Positions 9,749 to 18,345 of a stretch of 64,000 nucleotides of DNA are shown piece after piece (position 1 is the first letter of the stretch; each line of letters begins with the position of its first letter). Source of the DNA: Verrucomicrobiota bacterium (lineage in GTDB: Bacteria; Verrucomicrobiota; Verrucomicrobiia; Opitutales; UBA953); contig JAURFU010000001.1 of the NCBI GenBank assembly GCA_030834165.1, positions 103,224 to 167,223 of the forward strand, read 5' to 3'. Under the pieces are notes generated by a model. It had not been told where the DNA came from. It saw only the letters and a list, made by a program, of their open reading frames with translations, and did no database searches. A program made the translations under genes and the position numbers.

Positions 9749-10423
9749 ATGATGTCCTCCTTGCTTTCACGCCTCGGCGCCTCGCTCCTCCTGGCCTGCC
9801 TCGCGACCACGCTGGCCGCGGCGCCTGACGCACCGCGCAAAGGCGGCAAAGGCAAAGGCGGCCAAGGCCCGCCCGCCGGCTCCGTCGACCTCGTCGACGC
9901 CGCGAAGCCCGCCGCCAAGGATCCCAACTTCCGGCTGACCAGCCCCGCCGTGAAGGACGGCGAAAAGCTCCCGGTGGAGTTCACGGGAGACGGCGCGAGC
10001 GCCAGCCCTCCGCTGAACTGGAGCGGCATACCGCGCGGCACGCAGAGCCTCGTGCTGATCATGCACCACCTCGACCCCGGGGGTAAGACCAAGGTCTATT
10101 GGCTCATGCATGACATCGACCCCAAGACCTCGGGCGCGGCGAAGAACGCGGCCGACTTCGGCCAGATGGGCGTGAGCACGGTCCACGACCGGGTGGAATA
10201 CGCGCCGCCCCACTCCCAAGGACCCGGCGAGAAACGTTACGTGCTCACCCTCTTCGCCCTATCGGCGAAGCCGGATCTCACCAAGGCCGAACAGCCGCTG
10301 AACTTCGAACCCTTGCTGGCGGCGATGAAGGGCAAGGTCCTGGCCGCGACGGACCTCACGGTGCTATACGTCAGGCCCGCGGGCTCAGGCGCCGCAGAGC
10401 CGGGACGTCCGCCCCGCAAGTGA
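9749..10423 (+). CDS. Secreted YbhB/YbcL (PEBP) family protein
   Basis: 224 residues with a signal peptide (to about AAA at 25), then a Lys/Gly-rich linker (KGGKGKGG). The PEBP core follows: PPLNWSGIPRGTQSLVLIMH with the conserved Asp-Pro after it, WLMHDIDP, and a GPGEKRYVLTLFAL strand. Bacterial members bind small anionic ligands, and their physiological role is poorly defined. Likely periplasmic. It starts 41 bp after truA and precedes the HupE-like gene by 43 bp on the same strand. Two ATGs are adjacent at the start (9749 and 9752). Confidence 0.85.
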   Translation: MMSSLLSRLGASLLLACLATTLAAAPDAPRKGGKGKGGQGPPAGSVDLVDAAKPAAKDPNFRLTSPAVKDGEKLPVEFTGDGASASPPLNWSGIPRGTQSLVLIMHHLDPGGKTKVYWLMHDIDPKTSGAAKNAADFGQMGVSTVHDRVEYAPPHSQGPGEKRYVLTLFALSAKPDLTKAEQPLNFEPLLAAMKGKVLAATDLTVLYVRPAGSGAAEPGRPPRK

Positions 10424-10466
10424 CGTTTGGGATGGAAGCCCCATCGGTCCCCGCGTAGGCATAGGC

Positions 10467-11594
10467 ATGCGGCGTCTCGCCCTTCTCTGCCTCGCGCTGG
10501 TCGTTCCCGGCCTGCTTTCCGCCCATCCGGAATGGAAGGAAGCCAACTGCCTGGGCGTGGTGGACGAGTCAGGCAAGCTCACCCTGACCATCAAGTTCGA
10601 CGTGCCGTCTTTCCTCGTCGGACAGACCTCCAAGGACGCGCCAATCAAGGCGCTCGATGAGCTCATGCTCACGCCGGGCAGGCTGGCGGATTCGATCGAC
10701 CCGGGCCGCAGCCGCCTTCGCGAAGGCATGCGCCTTGAAGTGGACGGCCGCGCGGTGCCGATCGACCTCGAGGCCTTCCCTACCGCGGAGGCCATCGCGA
10801 CGACTTCCGCCAAACAAGGCGAAGCCGACCGCTACCCGGTGATGCTCAACGCGCGGCTTTCCGCCCGGCTGCCGGCCAAGGCCGCCCGGCTCCGGCTGAG
10901 TTTCCCGCCGACGCTCGGGACGGTCTTCGTGAACCTGCGCAAGGGCATGGAATACCAGGTGGTCATGGCCGCCACCGCCGCGTTTCCGGCCGAATTATCA
11001 TTAGGCGAAGCCGCCGAGGTCGCTCCGTCGGACACCATCCGGACCCTTTTCCTGGACGGCTTCGACCATGTCCTGCCGGATGGATGGGATCACTGCCTGT
11101 TCATGCTCGCGATGTTCCTCGGCGCCGCGAGCCTCGGCCAGGCCCTGCGCCGCTCGCTCGTCTTCACGCTCGGCCACAGCATCACCCTGACGGCCGTGGC
11201 GATGGGCTGGCTGGGACGACCCGGGCCTTGGATCGAGCCTTTGATCGCGCTTACCATCGGCGTCAGCGCCTGGCTGGCCTTCCGCGGAAAGCTGCAGGAA
11301 CGCTCCGCGTTGACCTTGCCGGCGATCTTCGGCCTCGTGCACGGCCTCGGCTTCGCCGCGGCCGTCTCCGACAATCTCGCGGACTGGTCCGCCGGCGACA
11401 TCGTCCTGATCCTCATCGGCTTCAACCTCGGGGTCGAAACCGCCCAAGCCCTCGTCATCGGCGTCGCCGCGACGACGTCATGGGCGCTGCAGAAGGCCCG
11501 CCTGCCCGACGCCAAGCTACGCCAGGCCCTGAGCCTGGCGGTCGCGCTCATCGGCTTCGGTGTGTTCGTGTCGCGTCTGCTCGGGCTGGGCTGA
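10467..11594 (+). CDS. HupE/UreJ_2-family membrane protein
   Basis: 375 residues. Signal peptide 1-18 (ending LLSAH), then an extracytoplasmic beta-rich region to about 185. The C-terminal half has about six membrane helices with family motifs FDHVLPDGWDHCLFMLAMF, FTLGHSITLT and GLVHGLGFA. The conserved histidines on the first, second and fourth helices suggest metal (nickel or cobalt) handling in relatives, but the function here is unproven. The stop codon abuts the convergent sulfatase gene at 11595, leaving no room for a separate terminator. Confidence 0.83.
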   Translation: MRRLALLCLALVVPGLLSAHPEWKEANCLGVVDESGKLTLTIKFDVPSFLVGQTSKDAPIKALDELMLTPGRLADSIDPGRSRLREGMRLEVDGRAVPIDLEAFPTAEAIATTSAKQGEADRYPVMLNARLSARLPAKAARLRLSFPPTLGTVFVNLRKGMEYQVVMAATAAFPAELSLGEAAEVAPSDTIRTLFLDGFDHVLPDGWDHCLFMLAMFLGAASLGQALRRSLVFTLGHSITLTAVAMGWLGRPGPWIEPLIALTIGVSAWLAFRGKLQERSALTLPAIFGLVHGLGFAAAVSDNLADWSAGDIVLILIGFNLGVETAQALVIGVAATTSWALQKARLPDAKLRQALSLAVALIGFGVFVSRLLGLG

Positions 11595-12986
11595 TCAGAG
11601 ACGGCCGACGGGGCGCTTGCCGGCGTCCAGACGCTTCCGCTCGCTTTCGGCGAAAGCCTGCATCTCCTTGACCACTTCCGGCTGGGCGGCCGCCAGATCC
11701 TCCTTTTCGCCGGGATCTTTCTCGAGGTCGTAGAGCGCAAAGCCGATCTGACGCTGGTGCGTCTTGGCCGGATAGCCATCCAGCTCGGCCGGGATCATGT
11801 CGACGTAACTGCGATAAGCATGCGGAAGGTGGAGCTTCCACTTGCCCTTGCGGACGGCCTCGAGTCGGTCGCCGTAATAATAGGCGAAGGAATCGCGGGT
11901 CGTCGGCTTCTCGGACTTGAGCACCGGCATGAACGAGACACCATCGATTTCGTTCTTCGGCGCCGGCGCCTCGGCGGCCGCGAGAATGGTCGGAACGACG
12001 TCGATGTTGGCGGCCAACGCGTCGGTGACGGTGCCGGGCTTCACGACGCCGGGCCACCTCACGATGAAAGGAACGCGGACCCCGCCCTCGAAGGTCGTAC
12101 CCTTGCCCTCGCGGAAGGGGCCGGCCGAACCGGCATGCCGGCCGAAGTTCAGCCAAGGACCGTTGTCGCTGGTGAAGATCACCAAAGTGTTGTGGGCGAC
12201 GTTCTTGGCGCGCAGGGCGCCCATGACGGCGCCGACCGCGCGATCGAGGTCGGCCAAGGTGTCGGCATAAGGGGTGGCATGCTTGCCCTTGAAATCGACC
12301 GAAGCGCCCAGAGGGACGTGCGGCATGGAGGTCGCCAGATAGAGGAAGAAGGGTTTGGCCTTGCCGGCGTTGTCCCGGATGAAACGGACCGAGCGAAGCC
12401 CCTGCGAAGAGGTCATCGCATCCATATCGGACCAGTCGCGGGTGTGCCCCATCAGGACCCCGTTCACGTAACGGGGGAGCTCCGGATACATCTTGCGCCG
12501 GCTTTCATCCGCCATGCCGTAGCCGCGGGGCCACATGTCGTTGGAATAAGGCGTGATCATGGACTCATTGAAACCATGGGCAGGAGGCAGGAACTTAGGC
12601 GCGTCTCCCAAATGCCACTTGCCGATGACGCCGGTACGATAGCCCGCCTTCTGCAGCAAAGTCCCCAAAGTCTCCTCGTCGTTACTGAGGCCGATCTTCG
12701 CGTTCGGACCCAAAGCGACGCCGCCGAGGCCCAGACGATTGGGGTAGCAGCCGGTCATCAGGGCCACCCGCGAGGAGGTGCAGACCGCCTGGGTGGCGAG
12801 GAAGTTGGTGAAGCGCAGGCCGTCCTTGCTCAGTTGGTCGATGTTCGGCGTGGGGTTCTGCTTGGAGCCATAACAGCCAGGATCAGCCCAACCCATGTCA
12901 TCGCACATGATCAGGACGATGTTCGGGCGGGACGCGAACAGGGATGCCCCTAATAGGAGCATAAGGAGTGCCGGGGTAAGCCTCAT
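11595..12986 (-). CDS. Secreted S1-family sulfatase (arylsulfatase type), variant active-site motif CTSSR
   Basis: 463 residues. A signal peptide (MRLTPALLMLLLGASLFAS) precedes the metal-site strand NIVLIMCDDMGWAD. The formylglycine motif is C-T-S-S-R in AVCTSSRVALMTGCYP; the usual consensus has Pro or Ala at the third position, so this is a variant. GKWHLGDAP and FTSDNGPW carry the remaining active-site residues. It should hydrolyse sulfate esters outside the cell or in the periplasm after formylglycine conversion; no converting enzyme gene is in the window. A 12-residue upstream extension was not used because the signal peptide begins at MRLTP. It resembles arylsulfatase A and GalNAc-6-sulfatase relatives. 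Confidence 0.9.
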   Translation of the reverse strand: MRLTPALLMLLLGASLFASRPNIVLIMCDDMGWADPGCYGSKQNPTPNIDQLSKDGLRFTNFLATQAVCTSSRVALMTGCYPNRLGLGGVALGPNAKIGLSNDEETLGTLLQKAGYRTGVIGKWHLGDAPKFLPPAHGFNESMITPYSNDMWPRGYGMADESRRKMYPELPRYVNGVLMGHTRDWSDMDAMTSSQGLRSVRFIRDNAGKAKPFFLYLATSMPHVPLGASVDFKGKHATPYADTLADLDRAVGAVMGALRAKNVAHNTLVIFTSDNGPWLNFGRHAGSAGPFREGKGTTFEGGVRVPFIVRWPGVVKPGTVTDALAANIDVVPTILAAAEAPAPKNEIDGVSFMPVLKSEKPTTRDSFAYYYGDRLEAVRKGKWKLHLPHAYRSYVDMIPAELDGYPAKTHQRQIGFALYDLEKDPGEKEDLAAAQPEVVKEMQAFAESERKRLDAGKRPVGRL

Positions 12987-12996
12987 GCTTCCTATG

Positions 12997-13016
12997 ACTA
13001 GGGTGAAAACCCTAGT
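12997..13016. repeat. Short inverted repeat just upstream of the sulfatase start
   Basis: A perfect 7-bp inverted repeat (ACTAGGG / CCCTAGT, 6-nt spacer) ends about 10 nt before the sulfatase ATG at 12986, in the leader or promoter. It could be an operator or an RNA hairpin limiting initiation. No direct evidence separates these. Confidence 0.45.
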
Positions 13017-13045
13017 TTCCAAGAATTAAAAACGGTAAATTTCCG

Positions 13046-13324
13046 TCAGGGCAGACGCAGCCCGAGCTCGGCGCAGACCGCCGGATGCTTGCGAGCCTTG
13101 TTGATGAATTCATCGACCCCGAAATCAGCGACGATGAAGTCGCCGTAACGGAACGACGGACACTTTGACTGTCCGGTCAGCGAGACCAGCTGACGCATCT
13201 GATGCATGTCGGCGGTGACGTCGCGGACGTCGAGCTTCACGCCTTGGGCTTCGAAATAAGCCAGGGCTTCGACGCACCAAGGACAGCTGGGTTTGACGTA
13301 AAGGATCGGGAGCGGCTGAGGCAT
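13046..13324 (-). CDS. Glutaredoxin-like protein (CPWC active site)
   Basis: 92 residues, the normal length of a single-domain glutaredoxin or thioredoxin-like protein. The redox centre is CPWC at about residues 11-14 of MPQPLPILYVKPSCPWC. The TGQSKCPSF segment has Cys-Pro where glutaredoxins carry the cis-Pro (usually TVP). It probably reduces disulfides or glutathione mixed disulfides in the cytoplasm. The start was chosen because upstream in-frame codons give sequence unlike the family. It lies upstream of the sulfatase on the same strand with 59 bp between them; a weak stem-loop (ACGG/CCGT) followed by T's on the minus strand near 13031-13046 may end its transcript. Confidence 0.82.
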   Translation of the reverse strand: MPQPLPILYVKPSCPWCVEALAYFEAQGVKLDVRDVTADMHQMRQLVSLTGQSKCPSFRYGDFIVADFGVDEFINKARKHPAVCAELGLRLP

Positions 13325-13426
13325 GACGAAAAACAAGCGAGCCCACGGAGGTTTAGCAAGCGGAGAGCCCGACCCCACCCGAGACATTGACACCCGCCGC
13401 TCGCCTGCTGGAAATGAGGCAACCCC

Positions 13427-14530
13427 ATGGAAACCATACACGGAGCTCCCAGCCACACCCTGCGCACCGCCGAAGTCGAACTGGCCGTCACGCAGACCGC
13501 GGGCCACCTCGCCCCGGTGACGTTCCATCTGCCCGGCATCAAAGCCAGCCCTTACTCCCTTTCACCCTGGACGCCGACGCAGATCGACCAGTCCCTGCCC
13601 AATCTCCTGACCTATCTTCGCGGCGACTTCCTGTGCCTGCCCTTCGGCGGCCAGCAGAAAGGCCCGCCCCACGGCGACACCGCCAACGCGGCCTGGCAAC
13701 TCGTCTCCGCCGACGCCACCTCGCTCAAGCTCACGCAGACCGGCGCCGACACCGGCGCGACCGTCGCGAAAAACTTCACGCTCATCCCGGGGCAGCATGC
13801 GATCTACGCCGAGCATGTCATCACGAACCTCGAAGGCCGCTGGAACTACGGCAACCATCCCGTGCTCGACCTCTCGCAAGTACCCGCCGGCGGGGCGCGC
13901 ATCGCCACGAGCCCCTTCCGCTTCGGCTCGGTCTACGCCGGCGAGTTCTCGAATCCTGCGGCCGGCGAGACCGGCCTGCTCAAGCCTTCCGGTGAATTCA
14001 CCTCGCTCAAGTCCGTCCCGATGAAGGATGGGTCGCTGACCGACCTCACGCGCTACCCCGCTCGCGCCGGCAGCGACGACCTCATCATGCTGGTCAATGC
14101 GCCGGCGACCGAAGCCCAGCCCTTCGCCTGGACCGCCGTGACCTTCCCGGGCTTCGTCTGGTTCTCCCTGAAGAACGTGGCGGACTTCCCCTCCACCCTC
14201 TTCTGGCTGTCCAACGGCGGCCGTCCCGGCCACCCCTGGGAGAAGCGCCATCTGGGCCGCCTCGGCTTGGAAGAGGTCTGCTCCCACTTCTGCGACGGCG
14301 TCGATATCGCCCGCGAAGACCGCCTTGCCGCGAAGGGCATCCCGACCAGCCGACTGTTCCGCAAGGACGAGCACGTCCGGCTGCCCCTGATCCAGGCCGC
14401 CGCCGCGGTCCCCGCCGATTTCGGACAGGTCCAGGGCATCGTCCCGGCCGGACCGGAAGCCGTCCGGATCACGGGCGAAAACGGCCAGGCCGTCACCTGC
14501 CCGATTAATTGGCAGTTTTTGAAGTCCTAA
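13427..14530 (+). CDS. Aldose 1-epimerase-like (galactose mutarotase fold) protein
   Basis: 367 residues, no signal peptide, so cytoplasmic. The sequence looks like a divergent galactose-mutarotase-fold protein of all-beta type: TLRTAEVELAVTQTAGHLAPVTF at the start resembles the family's Gly-Gly-Ala-x-Leu entry, followed by GDFLCLPFGGQQ and HAIYAEHVITN. It may interconvert anomers or bind a sugar. It is the first gene of a same-strand sugar cluster, 76 bp before the cupin isomerase. A TTGACA at 13387-13392 lies just upstream, but no good -10 follows it. Confidence 0.6.
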   Translation: METIHGAPSHTLRTAEVELAVTQTAGHLAPVTFHLPGIKASPYSLSPWTPTQIDQSLPNLLTYLRGDFLCLPFGGQQKGPPHGDTANAAWQLVSADATSLKLTQTGADTGATVAKNFTLIPGQHAIYAEHVITNLEGRWNYGNHPVLDLSQVPAGGARIATSPFRFGSVYAGEFSNPAAGETGLLKPSGEFTSLKSVPMKDGSLTDLTRYPARAGSDDLIMLVNAPATEAQPFAWTAVTFPGFVWFSLKNVADFPSTLFWLSNGGRPGHPWEKRHLGRLGLEEVCSHFCDGVDIAREDRLAAKGIPTSRLFRKDEHVRLPLIQAAAAVPADFGQVQGIVPAGPEAVRITGENGQAVTCPINWQFLKS

Positions 14531-14606
14531 GTCGGCTTACTCAATTCTTGTCCCTGTCCGTGGAGTCGCCTAAATCCGACCTCCCCGACCCTCCTTTCCC
14601 CCCAAC

Positions 14607-15878
14607 ATGTCCTCCCCTAAGATTGTCCAAGATCTCTCCACCAAGAAGAGCGGCGTCGCCTCTCTCGTGGAGAAGGAACTCGCCAAGACCGGCGGCCTGC
14701 TGCGTCTCGCCCCGTGCTGGGTGCCGCGCTCCTTCCTCCAGCCCGGCAAGCGCCTCAAGCTCCACCCGGATGACCTTTACGCCTTCGGCCTGAGCCGCGG
14801 CGGCATCGACGAACGCTGGTTCGCTTCCACCACCGAGGCCGCCAACGACAACCGCACCCCCGACGAAGGCCTGTCCTACGTCGTCATCGGCCAGACCCGG
14901 TTCACGCTGAAGCAGGCCGTCAAGGAATGCGGCGCCGCGCTCATCGGCTCGAAGATCTGGAACAAGTACAAGAAGTGGCCGGTGTACTCCAAGTTCTTCG
15001 ACAACATGGGTCCGATCCCGCACCACATGCACCAGAACGCCAAGCAGGCCAAGCTGCTCGGCCTCGAAGGCAAGCCGGAGTCCTACTACTTCCCGCCCCA
15101 GCACAACAACGTCGGCAACAACTTCCCCTACACGTTCATGGGCTTCGAGCCCGGCACGACCAAGGCGCAGGTCCGCGAGTGCATCGCCAACTGGCACAAG
15201 GGCGACAACAAGATCCTCGCCCTCTCCAAGGCCTACAAGCTCGAGCCCGGCACCGGCTGGCTCATCGACCCTTGCATCCTCCACGCCCCGGGCTCGCTCT
15301 GCACCTATGAGCCGCAGTGGGGTTCCGACGTGTTCGGCATGTACCAGAACCTCGTCGAAGGCCGCGAAGTACCGTGGGCCCTCCTCGTCAAGGACATGCC
15401 GAAGTCGAAGCACAAGGACGTCGACTTCATCGTGGACCAGCTCGACTGGGACAAGAACGTCGACCCGAACTTCAAGGACAACCACTACCTCGAGCCGGTC
15501 GTCTCCGTCCAGGGCAAGGGCTACGTGGACAAGTGGATCGTCTACGGCAAGGTCGACAAGTTCCAGTACTTCACCGCGAAGGAGCTGACCGTCGAGCCGG
15601 GCGCCGAGTGCACCATCACCGACAAGGGCGCCTACGGCCTCATCTGCGTCCAGGGCTCCGGCACGATCAACGGCCAGGTCCTCAACAGCCCGAAGCTCAT
15701 CCGCTTCAACGAGCTGACCGAAGACGAATACTTCTGCACCGAAGCCGGCGCCAAGAAAGGCGTGACCTTCCGCAACACCTCCACCACCGAACCGCTGGTC
15801 TGCCTGCGCTACTTCGGACCGGAAGTGAACCCGGACGCCCCCGCCATGGGCGCCTACAAGAAGGCCAAGAAGAAGTAA
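14607..15878 (+). CDS. Cupin protein, class I mannose-6-phosphate isomerase-like
   Basis: 423 residues, cytoplasmic. A metal-binding cupin signature PIPHHMHQN with a later Glu and His (LEGKPESYYFPPQHN) resembles the zinc site of class I phosphomannose isomerases. A second beta-barrel region near residues 300-400 includes TITDKGAYGLICVQGSGTING, a C-terminal cupin half. The protein ends with the Lys-rich tail KKAKKK. It probably isomerises a sugar or sugar phosphate feeding the next two enzymes. The gene is followed after 12 bp by the TIM-barrel isomerase. The exact substrate cannot be read from the sequence. Confidence 0.72.
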   Translation: MSSPKIVQDLSTKKSGVASLVEKELAKTGGLLRLAPCWVPRSFLQPGKRLKLHPDDLYAFGLSRGGIDERWFASTTEAANDNRTPDEGLSYVVIGQTRFTLKQAVKECGAALIGSKIWNKYKKWPVYSKFFDNMGPIPHHMHQNAKQAKLLGLEGKPESYYFPPQHNNVGNNFPYTFMGFEPGTTKAQVRECIANWHKGDNKILALSKAYKLEPGTGWLIDPCILHAPGSLCTYEPQWGSDVFGMYQNLVEGREVPWALLVKDMPKSKHKDVDFIVDQLDWDKNVDPNFKDNHYLEPVVSVQGKGYVDKWIVYGKVDKFQYFTAKELTVEPGAECTITDKGAYGLICVQGSGTINGQVLNSPKLIRFNELTEDEYFCTEAGAKKGVTFRNTSTTEPLVCLRYFGPEVNPDAPAMGAYKKAKKK

Positions 15879-15890
15879 GCCCTCCACCTT

Positions 15891-16919
15891 ATGCACGAAC
15901 CCCACCCCACGACCATGAAACTGCACAACGCAATGTGGCCCGGCCTCGTCGGCAAGGAGCCTGACACCGACCACCCGCCGATCTCGCTCGAGCACATGCT
16001 CGACATGACCGTCGCCGCCGACGTCGACGGCCACAAGTTCGACGGCGTCGACCTGTTCCTGTTCCACCCGCACACCGACCCCGACATCTCCGAGGACAAC
16101 CTCAAGAAGATGGCGGACCTCATCGCCGCCAAGGGCCTGAAGGTCGGCTCGCTCGTGGCCCCCGTCTGGGGCGGCACGGTGGGTGACTCCGCGATGGGCA
16201 CCGACGAGCAGCAGCAGAAGTTCCTCCTCGCCATCGAGAAGGCCTGCCGCATCGCCAAGCTCCTCAACCAGCACGGCGTCCGCCAGTACGGCGTCATCCG
16301 CGTGGACTCCGCCGAGTTCGGCGTGCAGAAGTGGCGCGAGAACCCGAAGGCCAACACGGCCCGCATCGTCGACACGTTCAAGAAGGCCGCGAAGATCGCC
16401 GAAGGCCATGGCGAGCGCATCGCCGCCGAAGGCGAGATCTGCTGGGCCGGCATGCACTCCTGGAAGGCGATGCTCGACACCCTCGAAGGCGTCGGCATGC
16501 CGAAGACCTTCGGCTTCCAGGCCGACCTCGCCCACACCTACCTCTACCTGATGGGCTACAACGAGCCCGAAGCCGCCCTCCTCAAGGAAGGCTACACTTC
16601 GGAACAGTTCTGGCCCGCCTACCGCGAGATGGTCGGCAAGCTCCGCCCCTGGACCTTCGACTTCCACGTCGCCCAGAACGACGGCACCGTGCACGGCACC
16701 GGCTCCCACGAGAAGACCGGCCGCCACTGCCAGGCCGACGACGCCAACGGCAAGCTCGACATCACGGCCTGCTCCAAGGTCTGGCTCGAAGGCGCCGCCG
16801 ATCGCGGCATGAAGCACATCTGCTGGGATGGCTGCATGTTCCCGAACGCCACGCTCGAGAACCCGAAGACCTGGAACACGATCCTGGCCGCGATGGTCAA
16901 GGTGAAGCAGGCCCTCTGA
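15891..16919 (+). CDS. Sugar phosphate isomerase/epimerase (xylose isomerase-like TIM barrel)
   Basis: 342 residues (an alternative start at ATG 15915 gives [13 protein letters not shown], which reads more like a family N-terminus). The sequence follows the AP endonuclease 2/xylose isomerase-like barrel: strand-end acidic and His residues in [22 protein letters not shown] and [16 protein letters not shown] are the likely metal ligands. Relatives such as IolE and IolI act on inososes or keto sugars. It sits between the cupin isomerase and the Gfo/Idh/MocA dehydrogenase, which suggests a cyclitol or modified-sugar pathway. Cytoplasmic. Confidence 0.8.
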   Translation: MHEPHPTTMKLHNAMWPGLVGKEPDTDHPPISLEHMLDMTVAADVDGHKFDGVDLFLFHPHTDPDISEDNLKKMADLIAAKGLKVGSLVAPVWGGTVGDSAMGTDEQQQKFLLAIEKACRIAKLLNQHGVRQYGVIRVDSAEFGVQKWRENPKANTARIVDTFKKAAKIAEGHGERIAAEGEICWAGMHSWKAMLDTLEGVGMPKTFGFQADLAHTYLYLMGYNEPEAALLKEGYTSEQFWPAYREMVGKLRPWTFDFHVAQNDGTVHGTGSHEKTGRHCQADDANGKLDITACSKVWLEGAADRGMKHICWDGCMFPNATLENPKTWNTILAAMVKVKQAL

Positions 16920-16971
16920 GCACCTGACCTCCCTCCATACTCGATACTGAAAACCCTCATCCCCTCGAATC

Positions 16972-18135
16972 ATGTCTAAAGCCATTCGCATCGGTCTCAT
17001 CGGTTACGGCTTCATGGGCCGTACCCACTCCAACGCCTACTCCCAGGTCGGTCACTTCTTCCCGAAGGACAAGCTGACCACGGGCCACCACATCGTCCGC
17101 CAGGCCGTCTGCGGCCGCGACGAAGCCAAGGTCAAGGACTTCGCCGAGAAGTGGGGCTACGCCTCCTACGAGACCGACTGGCGCAAGCTGGTCGCCCGCG
17201 CCGACATCGACGCCGTCGACATCTGCACCCCGAACGACTCGCACGCCGAGATCGCCCTCGAGTGCATCAAGCACGGCAAGATGATCCTCTGCGAAAAGCC
17301 CCTCGCCCTCAACGGCGCCCAGGGCGAGCAGATGGTCGCCGCCGTCGAGAAGTCCGGCCTGCCGAACCTCGTCTGGTACAACTACCGCTTCCTCCCCGCC
17401 GTGACGCTCGCGAAGAACATCGTGGCCGCCGGCGAGCTGGGCCGCGTGTTCCACTACCGCGCCAACTTCCTCCAGGATTGGACGATCTCCACCGAGCTGC
17501 CTCAGGGCGGCGCGGGTCTCTGGCGCCTCGACGCCGCCGCCGCCGGTTCCGGCGTGACGGGCGACCTGCTCGCACACTGCATCGACACCGCCCGCTGGAT
17601 CAACGGTGACATCACCGAGGTCTCCGCGATCACCGAGACGTTCATCAAGGAGCGCGTCCACACCGCCACGGGCAAGAAGCAGGCCGTCACCATCGATGAC
17701 GCCGCGATCTTCCTCTGCCGCTTCGAGAACGGCTCGATCGCGCAATTCGAATCCACCCGCTACGCCCGCGGCCACAAGGCGCTCTACACGTTCGAGATCA
17801 ACGGCGAGAAGAAGTCCCTCCAGTGGGACCTCCACGACCTCAACCGCCTCAACTACTTCGATCACGCCGTCCCGGGCGATCGTCGCGGTTGGGCCAGCAT
17901 CCACACGTCCGACGGCGACCATCCGTACGCCGGCAACTGGTGGGTCCCGGGTCTCTGCCTCGGTTACGAGCACTCCTTCACCCACGCCCTCGCCGAGTTC
18001 CTCAAGAGCCTCGACGACCCGAAGGCACCCAAGGCTTATCCGGACTTCCGTCATGCGCTGGGCACCCAGTACGTCTGCGACGCCGTCCTGGAGTCTGCCA
18101 AGACGAAGCAGTGGGTTAAGGTGAAGAAGGCCTAA
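16972..18135 (+). CDS. Gfo/Idh/MocA family NAD(P)-dependent oxidoreductase
   Basis: 387 residues, cytoplasmic. The N-terminal Rossmann fold has [21 protein letters not shown] is the family's EKP motif, whose lysine is near the nicotinamide. [19 protein letters not shown] supplies the catalytic Asp/His region of the C-terminal alpha/beta domain. Members oxidise hydroxyls of inositols, glucosides or amino sugars. It is the last gene of the sugar cluster and is followed by a rho-independent terminator at 18161. The conserved neighbours (cupin plus TIM barrel) support a joint catabolic pathway whose substrate is undetermined. Confidence 0.88.
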   Translation: MSKAIRIGLIGYGFMGRTHSNAYSQVGHFFPKDKLTTGHHIVRQAVCGRDEAKVKDFAEKWGYASYETDWRKLVARADIDAVDICTPNDSHAEIALECIKHGKMILCEKPLALNGAQGEQMVAAVEKSGLPNLVWYNYRFLPAVTLAKNIVAAGELGRVFHYRANFLQDWTISTELPQGGAGLWRLDAAAAGSGVTGDLLAHCIDTARWINGDITEVSAITETFIKERVHTATGKKQAVTIDDAAIFLCRFENGSIAQFESTRYARGHKALYTFEINGEKKSLQWDLHDLNRLNYFDHAVPGDRRGWASIHTSDGDHPYAGNWWVPGLCLGYEHSFTHALAEFLKSLDDPKAPKAYPDFRHALGTQYVCDAVLESAKTKQWVKVKKA

Positions 18136-18160
18136 ACCGCCCTCCAGCCGCCTTCCAGAG

Positions 18161-18190
18161 GCCCCGGATCACCCGATCCGGGGCTTCTTT
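18161..18190 (+). terminator. Rho-independent terminator of the sugar operon
   Basis: A perfect 10-bp stem, GCCCCGGATC (18161-18170) with GATCCGGGGC (18175-18184), has a 4-nt loop and is followed by TTCTTT. It lies 25 bp after the dehydrogenase stop codon. Confidence 0.88.
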
Positions 18191-18214
18191 ATGCCCAGAC
18201 AGATGCAAGGGCTC

Positions 18215-18284
18215 AAAGGGAGACCGGAAACCGGATTGAATGCTTGGGTTATCAATCCCCAGCCAATCATCCGGTTTCCCCTTT
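18215..18284. repeat. Inverted repeat upstream of the retropepsin-like gene
   Basis: The 11-mer GGAAACCGGAT at 18226-18236 is matched in inverted orientation at 18269-18279, with additional AAAGGG/CCCTTT pairing outside. It lies between the sugar-operon terminator and the TTGACA promoter, so it could be an operator or a second hairpin. Confidence 0.5.
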
Positions 18285-18299
18285 CGGGCAGTCCGTGGC

Positions 18300-18327
18300 T
18301 TGACACCAGACTGTTAGCATCTATAAC
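18300..18327 (+). promoter_or_regulatory. Sigma70-type promoter of the retropepsin-like gene
   Basis: TTGACA at 18300-18305 matches the consensus -35 fully. TATAAC at 18322-18327 matches the -10 at five of six positions, with a 16-bp spacer. Transcription would start near 18334, leaving a leader of only about a dozen bases before ATG 18346. Confidence 0.7.
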
Positions 18328-18345
18328 TGTCAGCAATCCACCCCT

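Noticed and set aside
13387..13416. Promoter for the mutarotase-like gene at TTGACA 13387
   Set aside because: The -35 is perfect, but the best -10 at correct spacing matches only about three of six positions, so it was mentioned in the gene entry and not listed.
14541..17000. Antisense frame of 819 codons across the sugar operon
   Set aside because: Three well-conserved + strand enzymes occupy the same bases. The antisense translation is low-complexity and has no family signature.
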